Origin: Pseudoscleropodium purum
Lineage: Eukaryota > Streptophyta > Bryopsida > Hypnales > Brachytheciaceae
Assembly (NCBI GenBank): GCA_963969395.1
Contig: OZ017803.1
Coordinates: 17,174,001 to 17,238,000, forward strand
Direction of reading: 5' to 3'
Length of the DNA stretch: 64,000 bases
Shown here piece after piece: positions 22,541 to 33,749 of this stretch; the first letter of the stretch is position 1; the number at the start of each line of letters is the position of its first letter. The position numbers and the translations under genes were made by a program. The notes beneath the pieces are model-generated. The model made no database searches, was not told the origin of the DNA, and saw only the letters and a list, made by a program, of their open reading frames with translations.

Positions 22541-25103
22541 AAAAAAGTATGAATCATCAAATTGAAGAAAGTTAATCAAACTTATAGGAGTAATGAATAG
22601 AGGTCAATTTTTCAAATAATTTAACTTTTTTCTTTTAAGAAAACCTGGCATATGAGTCAATCTTAAATAAGTTGTTGAAATTGAAGTCTTAGGGTAGTTG
22701 GAAACCAATAATTGTACAATTGACTATCTATATAATAGGGTTTAATAGTTGTAGATCAATCACACTTTAGTTGTTGAATTTGAATAGTCATATTCCAATA
22801 GAATAGTTATAAAATACTATGCTAGAATTTAGGAATTTGAACTTCATTAAAACCATAGTTGCCAACCCTTTGTAACTGCCACCTCCAAGTGCAACACCTT
22901 ACTATCCTTACTTCATATTTTTTTAGCCTATTGTTGCATATATCAACTCTTATTTTTTGTTGCTTCTTGTTGCCTCTTATCTCTTGTTCTTTGTTGCTAC
23001 TTATTCTATTCATCATTGGTGTTATTCTTTCTCCTTGTTTTTCTTTTTCTATTGTCTTCATTGATTTGGCCTCTTGATGTTGAACATTTATGGATACCAC
23101 AACTTAGATTGTCCATTTTTCTTCTTTTGCATTGTCTTTTACACAATTTCATCAACCACACTCAATTGTAACACTAGTCTTATTAGTATACTCACAATAT
23201 TTATAGATGTGACCTTAAGAATCACTTAAATAACCTTGAGAACTAAAACCTCCATGTGTTGCAAAATGTGTTATACTATACAACTACCTAAGAAGAGAGT
23301 AAAAATTATCTTTCATCACAATATAAGTAACTTCTTATATATTGACTTGAAGGAAGCAACTCCACGCAAATGTTTTTAAATGAAGACATTAAACCACTAC
23401 AAATGAAAGAAGTTAATAGTAATTATGTTGTGTGAAGAAACCATGCTTGCTCATTTAGACAAAACCAAGTTTGCAAGAAATCATGCTTCATACCTTGAAC
23501 AAATTAAAGCACGTTGAGACCAAATTGCATGTTATACAATCCTATTTTAGACATGAAAATAACACAACAAAAGAGAAAATAAATTAGAAGGAAGGTTTGA
23601 GTGGTCAAGTAGAATTGAAGGTATTTGAAACCACAAGGTTTTAAGAAATAGTGAGACAATCTTTAGTTTAAGATATGTAGGTGGGTCAATACTTGACAAT
23701 GTAAGTTTTTATCACAAAAACTTGTGTATTTGCAAAATTAGAGAACTATATTGATTGCTTCTAGTCATTAGTTTCTTTTAGGATAATTTGTTGAGATGTT
23801 AAAAATATGATCTTGCTTTTTTTTTTTTTTTAATTTAGCCTATTTTCTTTGGCAAAGACAAATAATACTTTGCTCCACCAACAAAATCTTAACAACTTAT
23901 TATTTTGAGTATCATATACCATCTTTAATTTTTTTTTAAATTATGATTTTCTATTCAAATTTCCTTTCATAGGGGGGCTAATCAAAACTCAATTTAAAAA
24001 AATTTAAAGTACACAAATGAGATGTCTTCAGTACACAGAAATTTGGGCAATTTAAATTGCATTGTAAATTTGTTTAAAAAGTTTTAGAGTAGATTTTGAA
24101 ATTAGATAAGTTGATTATATTTTAAAATATGACATACTTTAATCAAATATCTATTAAATAACTATAGTTTTTGGTTTCACATCAAAACAATGGATAGAAA
24201 GATTTTAAGAAAATTTCAAATTCAAGACCTTGTTTTGATTAAACATAAAAAAGAATTCAGTAATTATGTAATCTTGTAGTGTTTTTTTTCCTATGTAATA
24301 ATTTGACAAAAGAATAATTATATGATCTCTCTTTTAATACCCTAACATATATACCTTCTTTTTGCAAGAAGGTTCTTCTTCTAAGAATTATTTTCAAAAA
24401 AGACCCTTGAATCCTTCACCTTACCACTTCAATGAATTAAAAAAATTGAATTTTAAGAAACTATTAGTTATATAGCTCCTCTAACAAAAAATCATAGTAT
24501 TCTATAATGCATAATCCTTAAAAAATCAATATTTAAAATTTTAATGTACATCTATCATACAATACAAATACTAAATAAAGTCTTTTTGCTCTTTGTGATG
24601 AATTCAAAGGCGGTGCATCACAAATTTCCACACTTTAGTCTTGTTTCTACTTTTTGAATCCTTTCTATTTAAGTATTCTAATGAATGCCTTTCATGTTTT
24701 ATACTTTAACATATATTTTAAAGGAATATATATACATGTTGACTCTTTTTTCATTGAAACTTATTTTTATTTCCATACCTACAACAACAAAATTATGATG
24801 TTTCAAAACTATTGTCATGAATACCAACAATGGACATTTCTTTAAAGTCTCGCAAGAAGGGTGACCTTAGATTGCTCTATAGGTACATTTTTCTTTAGAG
24901 TCTCACTAGTAGGATCAAAAAAATAGTATAAAAGGGCACTCTTTCCTATCTATCTTCACATCTTTGTAACAACTTGGGCTACATTAATTTGCACTTGCAT
25001 TTGTTGTTACTCTTGTAGGCAACATCCTATTGTTGTAGAGTTTATTGTTAGTATTGCCAATTGTTGAGATTTGCACTTTTTGTAGTGACTATTGTTCAAC
25101 AAA
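22541..25103. other. AT-rich intergenic, no feature recognised
   Basis: The short open frames around 22822-23100 are pyrimidine-rich and low in complexity. No gene, RNA or mobile element is supported. Confidence 0.4.
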
Positions 25104-26834
25104 ATGGCCCATGGGGCAATGGTGTCCATTGAGAAGATTAAACACTATCCCGGTAGACCCACATTCTTCCTATGGTTGGTTTGTGTTCTTGCCGCTTCAG
25201 GTGGTCTCATCTTTGGATATGGTATTGGCATCTCAAGTATGTACTTGAGACATTATTGAACTTCTTGAGTATAGGTAGTTTTTTGTCTTCTCTTCTAGTA
25301 ACTTAATTACTTGTTGCTAAGTTGTGGATTTTTGCAAAAGGATTTTTGTTTTTTTTACTAATGGTTGTAGGTACAATGACATTTATGGATGAGTTTCTTT
25401 TCAAATTCTTTTTCTTAGTCCTTTCAATCTTAATTATTGCCTTGTGAAATTTAATTTACAAATGCTCACTCTTGCCTTATGGGGCTTATTCTTGTAGGTG
25501 GTGTAACATCTATGGATGAGTTTCTTTCCAAGTTCTTCCCTGTTGTACTAGAAAAGAAGCACAAACATGACAATATTGACAATGCTTATTGCAAATACAA
25601 TGACCAAAAGCTTCAAGCATTCACTTCTTTTCTTTACATCACGGCCCTTCTTGCCTCTTTTGTTAGCTCATACACAATGCAACATTATGGCCGCAAGACC
25701 ACCATGCTCATTGCCGGTGTTGCCTTTTGCCTTGGAGTTGTATTCACATCAGCTGTACAAAAGATCATCAAGCTCATCATTGGTAGGATTTTACTTGGAT
25801 GGGGAGATGGCACCCTCCAAATGGCATTGGGCTCTCAACATCCTCTTCCAACTTGGAGCAAAGTGTGTTTTGCAATGTGATGAAGCGCCACAACTTCCCC
25901 CAACTCATCATCTCCATGCTCTTACAATTCTTCCAACAATTCATGGGGATTAATGCCATCATGTTCTACGCACCCATGTTGTTCCAAATAATGGGGTTTG
26001 GGAACTCCGTGATTGTGGGCGCTGTGAATGTGTTGTCCACTTTGGTGGCCATTTTTCTGGTGGACCACAAGGGATGTCATTGGCTCCTTCTTGAAGCTTG
26101 TGTTCAAATGTTTGTGTCTTAGGTACAAACCTCTTACCATTGTCCCCTTTTCTACTCTTGTGTGTACATCATCCAATTCATTCAAGCTAATCACAAAGGT
26201 GCAATGGAGTTCTTGATGGAGCTTTGATCAATTGTTGTATTGTTAAATAATGAAGGTCTCTACTCCATGACATTTATGTTTTCAATTCTAAGGCAATGAA
26301 AATTTATTCCTTTAATATGTTTTCTTATTTATATTCATGTGTCATTGTGCTCTTATGTAGGTGGCGGTTGGCATCATTCTCGCTCTAGGATTGAAGGACA
26401 CCACCATGACCTTGTACTTGGGGTGGATTGCAGTGGTGTTGATTTGCGTCTACGTTTTGTCATTTGCATGGTTATGGGGGCCTTTGGGATGGTTGATTCC
26501 AAATGAGATCTATCCTTTGGAAACACAATTGGCGGGGCAAGCCATTACCATATCCACCAACATGTTCTTCACGTTTTTCATCGGACAAGTGTTCTTGTTG
26601 ATGTTGTGTGCATTCAAGTCGGGGGTCTTCCTCTTCTTTGCTAGGTGGGTGCTAGTAATGGTGGCATTCACCTATTGGTTCATTCCAGAGACCAAAGGCA
26701 TCCCTATTGAAGAAATAGACTCGATATGGACCAGGCATTGGTTTTGGAAGCGCTTTGTTCCAACTTCAACAATTCTTCAACCTGTGAGTGAAGTGAAGGC
26801 CAACAATATGGAAATGGGCACAAACAACAACTAA
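25104..26834 (+). pseudogene. Sugar transport protein (STP/MST-type hexose-proton symporter) pseudogene
   Basis: A relic of a plasma-membrane major-facilitator hexose transporter. Exon 1 (25104-25235) encodes the N-terminus and first helix (LAASGGLIFGYGIGIS); the family's GYDIGISGG has Gly in place of Asp. Exon 2 begins at 25499 after TTGTAG with GGVTSMDEFL and carries HYGRKTTMLI and IIGRILLGWG. About 15 residues before EMAPSKW are then missing with a frame change (near 25800), and a much larger part after LFQLG is lost with another frame change (near 25850). The frame resumes as QQFMGINAIMFYAP and NVLSTLVAIFLVD. Exon 3 (26361-26834), after TATGTAG, holds WGPLGWLIP, NMFFTFFIGQ and the sugar-porter signature PETKG at the last helix, then HWFWKRF. 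At 25368-25420 a partial second copy of the start of exon 2 (MTFMDEFL) follows its own TTGTAG. Confidence 0.85.
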
Positions 26835-28319
26835 CCTATTTTTTAAATAGTTGATGCCCAAAGTGCTTAGAGGATTTTGAACTATTTCTAGTTGGTTTTT
26901 CTATATAGCAAGATGTCTAATTTGAAAATGTGCATTTCGAAGAAAACACGGCCATTGAGGAATGTGTTTTCAAATATTACTAAGAACATTCAATAAGTTC
27001 AAACACAAATCAACCATGGTGTGTATAAATAAATAAATAATTGGAATAAGACTACTTTGCAAATGTTTACAAAAAGTGTAATTTATTGTTTTCAATTTTC
27101 CTTTGAGACGATGTGTTGGTTTGAGAGAAATAACTACAATAAAAAAAATACTTCACACTTTACAAAATGAGTTCTTTAATTTCTATAACCTGTCATTATT
27201 ACCAAAAAATTTTGCACCTAATTGTAGACCATGGTATCAATAAGTGACTGCTTTTTAGCACAAGTTTCAAATTTTTCATTAAATTGTTGTATTTATTATA
27301 TACAAGAATTGTTCAATCTTTTATGAATTTTGGCACTTGTCCTCATTAAGTGTAGCTTGGCAAGGAATCCCTAAACTTCTAGTAGGAGCTTTGAGAGTAC
27401 ATTTGGTTGCAAGGCCAGGCGCTCTCATAGGAAAGTCTAGCTGAGAAAGCTCAAAATATTGCCCTGGTTAGTAGGAATGGTGCTATGGAACGAATTGACA
27501 CCCTACATACGTTGCGTCAAGCTCTACAAGTTTCCAAGTTCCGAGTAAGGGAGTGTGGGTGCCATTCTCCTCATTCAATTTGGCTTAATTATGACCAAAC
27601 TAATCTGTCCAAATCCTATAAGAATGGGTCTCAAAAACTATTTTTCTTGCACAAACAAGATGGAGAGAGATTTTGCATTTCAAATGTTGACATTTCCTGC
27701 TCAATTGCATCCTCACCAAGTTAGCACAGGTCCTTCAAGTTGTTTATCATTGAATTTCAATACACTCAAGCTCAACAGAAGTCAACAAAAGAGATTTGAA
27801 GCCAACAAAAGCTCATGAATTCTCAATTAAGCTCTGGGGAACAAGAGAATTGCGCCATTGCAATAATATGACATGGCTTGACCTTATCACGTCATATAAA
27901 AATTAATTTTTTTTCAACTTTTTTTCAACTTTCAAAATTTAAATATTTTAATTTTAATTTTTTTTAATTTTTTTTCTAACAAGACGTTTCTTCACTGCAA
28001 AGGAAACAACAAAGGAAACAAGTCTCAAATGGGCTTTGTTGGCTTCAAATCTCTTTTAATGTTAGATTTGACCTCAAAAATTCTTTGTTTAAAAGTAACT
28101 TCCAATACTTAGTCTTTGTTCTTTGGTTGTCGTCTAGCTCCAAGAAATACTATGAATAAATTGGATACTTTATCAATTGATATTTTGTAAACTTGAAAGC
28201 TTTAGATTGAGGTATTCATTACATTTTTTAAATATTATTATTATTTAAATGATTTGAGCTTTTGTATATATTGCATGTTTTCAATTCAAATAAATTGATA
28301 TGGAATTAGATCTTCGCAT
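26835..28319. other. Intergenic with one repeat segment
   Basis: 27205-27435 matches 40739-40975 in the same orientation (shared ACCATGGTATCAATAAGTGA and GCTTGGCAAGGAAT). The remainder, including an AT tract at 27900-27980, shows no supported gene. Confidence 0.5.
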
Positions 28320-28535
28320 CACTAGAAGAAACCTATGTTGTTTTGGATTTTCCCATCTCTAAGTCGACGGATTTTTTTAGACATCTAATATAACAAGCTG
28401 TGTTTTTATGTCAATAATTACATCCATTGTAACATGAAGATGTTATAAAGGACGTGATTGTGGACATAAAAACATGGCTTGTTATATTGAATGTCTAGAA
28501 AAATCCATCAACTTAGACATGGGTTTTTTCTAGTG
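28320..28535. mobile_element. Fold-back MITE with CACTA-like ends (216 bp)
   Basis: Begins CACTAGAAGAAACC (28320) and ends with the complement of CACTAGAAAAAACCC (28535). The two halves are complementary over most of their length (TATAACAAG, TTTTTATGTC and GATTTTT blocks), leaving a small centre near 28425-28450. CACTA ends suggest the CACTA (CMC/EnSpm) superfamily. The 3-bp flanks are CAT and TAT, so the expected target duplication is imperfect. No coding capacity. Confidence 0.65.
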
Positions 28536-28773
28536 TATTGAGCTTTGCCATAGTTTACAAAATCTCTTTATAAATCCAATAGTCTTTAGGAATTTTGAAT
28601 ATCTTGATTTATTTGAAGATTGTCATATTTTGTGAATTTCAAATTTCTCAAACCTTAGATTAGAACCATTAGAAGATTCACAAATTCTAAATTCACAACT
28701 AGTCATTTATAAAGGAATGATTTAGTGAATCATAGCTTAGGGAAGTTAGAATATAAATATTTGTACATTTGTA

Positions 28774-29350
28774 CAGTGGGGTACCAATCAAAATGTCGTT
28801 TTCGAATTCGCAGTGAGAAAAATTTAAGTATTGCCAACTTTGAAAGCCTCCCTAGAGCTCAAAAATTGGTATTTTACCACAAAATGTTTATCAAAGAATA
28901 ATATTTAAGTTAATTATATGTATGACAAATTTCAAGGCCAAAAGATTCACCGAAAAAAAGTTATTCAAAATCTACCAACATTGGTAGCTATGGAAAATTT
29001 TTCAGTGCTACCAACTTTGACAGCCTCCCAAAGATTGAATTATTTTTTTTTTGCCATAAAATTATTGGAAAAAAAAACTCTTTATGTTAATAACATATGA
29101 TAAAAATTTCAAGACCAAAAGATTAATACAAAAAAAGATATTAACAACCTACCAATATGTGTCGTTTTGAGAAACAATTGTGAAAACCGTTTCACTACTT
29201 CAACTTTGACACCCTCCCAAGGGCTGAAAAATTGCTTATTTACCATGAAATTTTTGTCACAACATGCTCTTTATGATAACAACATTCATGCCAAATTTCA
29301 AGGTCAAAAAATTTATACAAAAAAAAATAATTACAATCTACCAATGTGTG
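28774..29350 (+). repeat. Left terminal inverted repeat of the Tc1-type transposon
   Basis: About 577 bp, complementary to 31256-31832. The inner boundary is the word ATTACAATCTACCAA. Confidence 0.82.
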
Positions 29351-29976
29351 TAGTTGTGAGATACCTTTTATTAAAGACATTGAAATTGTTGAAGTATGTC
29401 AGACAATCATGCTTCTAGATTGAAATTCTCCAAATGATGCAATTTCTAATCATAAATACTTCTCAAAAAAATCAAGGATAGCGAGATTTAGTTGTGTGCA
29501 CTTGTCACATCTCAAAGACTGTACTTGTTTAAAAATTGGAGACCATACATGCCTGAAGAAGCTTTTTCCTCTCAATAAGAATGCTTGCATTTACAATAGA
29601 GTATTATAGGGGTGGGATGTGAGATGATGAGAGAAGAAAGTGATGGGTGATTATTTTTTAAGCATAGGATTGAAACTTTGTGAACATGAGTGATTGAGTG
29701 CATGAAAGATGAGTTAACTGAGTAAGTCTAGGCTATATGATAACTGAGTGGATGAGGCATGGGATGAGTGTCTGAGGATATATGGAGGTATGTGAGATTT
29801 TCTTTAAGAGTGAGTGAGGTTATAACTTACATGTGGTGACTGGTGAGGTCAGGTGAATGAGTGAAGGCTGTGAGGCAAGATGATGGTGAGTGATTGAGGG
29901 TATGTGAGATTTTTTTCTGATGACTGAGTGAGGTTATATGTGCTCAGTGAGTGAGGCTGGATGATGGTGATTAAGT

Positions 29977-30227
29977 CAGGGTTGATGAATCTCTACGTCC
30001 GCCCCAAAATAGCGTCTGTAACCTGGACGTCCAGACGCACAGACACCAGCGGACGCAGCGTCCCTCCCGCCGTCGGAAGGCGGACGGCCGGGGCGGACGC
30101 CCAGATTGTGCGGACCACATCAATCCGCGTGTCGATCGAACGGCCGTACCGGGGTGGACGGGTATCGAGGCGGTCCCGGCGGACGCTGTGGACACAACGT
30201 CCGCGTCCGGACGTCCTGTCAACCCTG
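29977..30227. mobile_element. hAT-type miniature element (251 bp) nested in the Tc1-type transposon
   Basis: The ends are CAGGGTTGA (29977) and TCAACCCTG (30227), flanked by a perfect 8-bp target duplication GATTAAGT (29969-29976 and 30228-30235). The interior is strikingly GC-rich against its surroundings and packed with GGACG/CGTCC words. It codes for nothing recognisable. Its ends and its GGAC-rich interior resemble the element at 1849-2162, so both were probably mobilised by the same hAT transposase, which is not in the window. Confidence 0.85.
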
Positions 30228-30258
30228 GATTAAGTGAAGGCTAGATCATGGTCATTGA

Positions 30259-31269
30259 GTGATGGCTATTTCAGATGAAACTCATGCTCGCATAGTAGGT
30301 TTGAGTGAGGCAGGGAAGATAGGAGTTGACATTGCAGCTATTGTTGGAGTCTATGTCAGAACAGTTCAAAGGGTAGTGAAGAAATTTCAAGAATATGGAA
30401 CCTATAAGTGCAAACCTTGTAGTGGAAGTCATGCTAAAAAACTTAGTGATAGAGATGTCCGTGCTATTATACGTGTCTCAAAAACTCATCGTCGCTCGAT
30501 ACTCTCTGAGATCACTAATAGATGTTTTACTCAAGTGTTTAAATTGATTATTTGAAGGGCCTTACATGAGAGTGGCATTTTCAGTGGAATTGCTATTAAA
30601 AAACCTTTTTTGACACATCGTCACATGTTTCAACGATTGGCATTTGCTCAAAAGTATTGTGGGTGGACTATAAAAGAATGGGAGAGAGTTGTTTGGACAT
30701 ATGAGTCTACCTTTAAAGTTGGAAAAAATTTTAGACAAGTTCATGTTTGGAGAAATGTATATGAGCGTTATTCATCAAGTTGTATTGTTCCAACTTCTAA
30801 GAGTGGGAGAACTTCTTTAATGATTTGGGGTGCATTTGCTAGAGGGCAAAAGTCACAACTTGTTTTTATGCCCAAACATAGACGTTCTGCTAAGGATTTT
30901 GTTGAAGTGGTTTACAATGTCGAGTTGCTTCATTTTATGAGTAGAGTGCCACACGGATTGCTTATGGAAGATGGCACACCTGTCCATTGTAGCAAAGTAT
31001 GTGAAGAATGGAGACAAACACACCTTTTGGAGAAACTCGATTGGCTTGCAAATTCTCCCGATCTCAATCTAATTGAGAACCTTTGGAAGATTTTGAAAGA
31101 TGCTGTGCAACATGGCCCAATATGTCCAAAAAATTTAGATGACTTGAAGGTAGTTATTGAAAGAGAGTGGAGGTTAATCAATGGTACAAAGCTCCTTCAA
31201 CTATATCATTCTATGCCCTTTAGGTTACAAGCAATGATTGAGGCAAATGGAGGACATACATGTTGGTAG
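30259..31269 (+). pseudogene. Tc1-family transposase, one in-frame stop and altered catalytic residue
   Basis: A single reading frame of 336 codons, the usual Tc1 size, cuts and pastes DNA by a DDE mechanism. The N-terminal third is a paired helix-turn-helix DNA-binding region (ETHARIVGLSEAGKIGVDIA, then KLSDRDVRAII). One TGA at 30553-30555 interrupts the frame, which continues with RALHESGIFS. The catalytic core has VWTYESTF, where families have Asp before Glu-Ser; here the codon is TAT (30700-30702). The second Asp is at 30970-30972 (LMEDGTPVH), and Glu 34 residues later is at 31075-31077 (SPDLNLIENLW), so the spacing is DD34E. The stop and the Asp-to-Tyr change make this copy inactive. It fills the space up to the right inverted repeat. 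Confidence 0.88.
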
Positions 31270-31832
31270 ATTGTAATTATTTTTTTTTGTATAAATTTTT
31301 TGACCTTGAAATTTGGCATGAATGTTGTTATCATAAAGAGCATGTTGTGACAAAAATTTCATGGTAAATAAGCAATTTTTCAGCCCTTGGGAGGGTGTCA
31401 AAGTTGAAGTAGTGAAACAGTTTTCACAATTGTTTCTCAAAACGACACATATTGGTAGGTTGTTAATATCTTTTTTTGTATTAATCTTTTGGTCTTGAAA
31501 TTTTTATCATATGTTATTAACATAAAGAGTTTTTTTTTCCAATAATTTTATGGCAAAAAAAAAATAATTCAATCTTTGGGAGGCTGTCAAAGTTGGTAGC
31601 ACTGAAAAACTTTCCATAGCTACCAATGTTGGTAGATTTTGAATAACTTTTTTTCGGTGAATCTTTTGGCCTTGAAATTTGTCATACATATAATTAACTT
31701 AAAGATTATTCTTTGATAAACATTTTGTGGTAAAATACCAATTTTGAGCTCTAGGGAGGCTTTCAAAGTTGGCAATACTGAAATTTTTCTCACTGCGAAT
31801 TCAAAAACGACATTTTGATTGGTACCCCATTG
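31256..31832 (-). repeat. Right terminal inverted repeat of the Tc1-type transposon
   Basis: Complementary to 28774-29350. It overlaps the last codons of the transposase by about 14 bp. Confidence 0.82.
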
Positions 31833-32151
31833 TACATTAAATTAAAAATGATATGTATATAACTTGGCTTTTCATCTCATTCACTCAAAAAGCATTAGAC
31901 CTTCTCTATATAGAAGCCACATTCACTTCCCCAAACAAATCAAACCTTGGCAATAAGAAATGGAGATTTTAGTCCAAGTTTAGAAGTGTTGTAGTATATT
32001 TTGGAAGTAGGCTATTCCAACCACCCAATAAAATGGTTGTTGACCATAAAAGATTCACAACATATCCTCATCAATGACATCCTACAGTTGTTGCACAAAG
32101 CATCCACAAATTTTTTGGATGTTTTAGCTTTATGCAAATTAGCTAATAAGG
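31833..32151. other. Spacer between the Tc1-type element and the RING gene 3' part
   Basis: AT-rich. No supported gene; probably the 3' flank of the split RING gene. Confidence 0.35.
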
Positions 32152-32733
32152 TCAATATGGACGACTTGGTCTACCCATTTGCCTAGAGACTCTCCTTTCT
32201 TGCAATGCTCTATTGTATTCTATTGCATCAATCTCTTCAATTTTAGATTCACTTTCACAAAGTGGTTCTTGGTGGCTTGCAATAGAAGTAGAACCAACTC
32301 TTGAACTACAAGATGCTTCGGGTAGAGTAGATGCTAAAGGTCTTGTTGCTTCACTCCAAAAATGCATAGCCCAAGCCTCCAAAAAAACATTGTATTGCTC
32401 GTGTTGCGACAATCTAGAATTTTGAGCTTCATAATAAGGCAACCAAGACCTTCCAAAATCATTGGCAATGGGAACGTATTCACCTTCACTAATCAACACG
32501 TTGGATACAAAAATTGGAAGGTCAATTATTGGAACACCTTCCAAACGAGCCCATAATGGATCAAAAGCACGCACAAACTCATTGGAAGCTTCAGCCATCC
32601 AGCCAATTGGTGATGGCGGATGTGATGCACAAATCTCTCAAAAATCCACTTGCACTCTTAATCTCAAAGACTCCATGAGCAAATCTTCCATCGATGACTC
32701 CATTTCGACTTGGATTGCAAGTAAATGTTGCAA
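32152..32733 (-). pseudogene. 3' part of a RING-finger gene, separated by the retrotransposon
   Basis: On the minus strand an open frame of 148 codons (32598-32152) encodes a protein-like sequence (FDPLWARLEGVPIIDLPIF, then GRSWLPYYEAQNS) ending at a stop. The same frame extends upstream, with one TGA near 32645, to the retrotransposon target site. There it includes an acidic helix-like stretch (ESSMEDLLMESLRLRV). If the 6.64-kb element and one target duplication are removed, this stretch continues from the RING-encoding segment at 39769-39383. The domain has no family I recognise. Joining the two parts is inference from position and orientation. Confidence 0.5.
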
Positions 32734-32738
32734 CACGG

Positions 32739-33351
32739 TGTCATGGACGTGCCATACCGGGCCTTATCCAGTAGTTTCGTCCCTAATAGAGTCTCCACCG
32801 CCTTTGCAACAAGGATGCCTCTTAAGAACCTTCTCAAAAGCGGTGGCCTAGTGTACAAGTTGTTTCCAATGATTCTAGTAGATTTCAATAGTCTTCATTA
32901 GTTTCTATTTGTTTTCGGAAGGTTCTACTTAGTTCTACTAGTTTTCGGAAGCTTCCACAAGCTTCCGGAAGGTTCCATTTGGTTCCACTAGTTTCCGGAA
33001 GCTTCTACAAGCTTCCAGAAGGTTCCACTAGATCCTCCTAGTTTCCGGAAGCTTCCACAAGCTTCCGGAAAGACCTACAGATATCTCCAAAGGTTTCCAA
33101 GGCCTTATTCCGGAAGGTTCTTTAGTCTAGTATAAATAGAGAGTCGAGGGCCATTGTCCCTCACTCTCTTCAACACCAGTTGTACCCAGTCATTCTTTGA
33201 CTTCATCAATACATCTTCTAGTTTTTTCATTTTGAAGCACATTCTGAGTCATGTGTGAGGAATCTCCTCACTTCTAGCCTGTTCTTGTCTCTGTTTGAGG
33301 TATCCCCTCAAATCTGATCTTGGTTCCATCCAAGAGTTGCCGTCCGCAACA
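32739..33351 (+). repeat. 5' LTR (613 bp)
   Basis: Matches the 3' LTR except for one extra ~50-bp GGAAGCTTCC-type unit and about seven substitutions, all C/T or G/A. TATA box TATAAATA at 33131-33138. The upstream U3 region carries an array of palindromic GGAAGCTTCC/TTCCGGAAGG words. Confidence 0.93.
32963..33138 (+). promoter_or_regulatory. LTR promoter: array of perfect heat-shock elements plus TATA box
   Basis: Five perfect three-unit heat-shock elements (TTCnnGAAnnTTC, the binding site of heat-shock factor trimers) lie at 32963-32975, 32993-33005, 33013-33025, 33043-33055 and 33108-33120, with a two-unit match at 33063-33070. The last ends about 10 bp before TATAAATA (33131-33138). The 3' LTR holds the same arrangement. 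Heat-inducible transcription is inference from the motifs. Confidence 0.7.
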
Positions 33352-33749
33352 GTTTGAAGAGAGTCCATCTTTCTCTAGTTCTTTTTGATATCAGAGTCTA
33401 CTCTTGCAAGATAGAGCGTGAATTACCCCTCTTCTTCAAGGAGTTGTGACCCCTTAGAGGTTGTGGATTATCCACTTCTAAGCTGATATTTTCCTTTTAG
33501 CCAGTCTTCATGAAAGTTAGTACATGGACTTGAATCGTCTTCCTATTTCCACAACTCCAATTACTTTAGAAGTACGTTTTCTATTCAGGTCAAAGGCCGA
33601 ACTAAGAGATATCATCATTCGAGAGCAAAGCGAAGAATTCTATTTGAATTTTTTAAGATCTTCACTTCTTATAGTCATCCCAAGAGTACACGATGCAAAA
33701 ATTTGTTATTTCATCTACTTGTAAGCCTTCAAGAAGTACTTTATCCAAG

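Larger units (their letters stand above)
28774..31832 (+). mobile_element. Tc1-type (DD34E) DNA transposon, 3.06 kb, with long terminal inverted repeats
   Basis: The outer ends read CAGTGGGGTACCAATC (28774) and the complement of CAATGGGGTACCAATC (31832), each next to a TA dinucleotide, the Tc1/mariner target duplication. The inverted repeats are unusually long, about 577 bp (28774-29350 and 31256-31832), with only scattered differences. Each holds internal short repeats around ACTTTGAAAGCCTCC. Between the left repeat and the transposase lie degenerate GTGAGTGAGG-type repeats (29640-30260) and a nested hAT-type element. The transposase reads on the plus strand. Confidence 0.88.

Noticed and set aside
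22822..23100. Overlapping frames on both strands around 22.8-23.1 kb
   Set aside because: Low-complexity pyrimidine-rich sequence; neither strand shows a domain.
29961..30233. 90-codon Arg-rich frame and its antisense partner
   Set aside because: Produced by the GGACG-rich interior of the nested hAT-type element.
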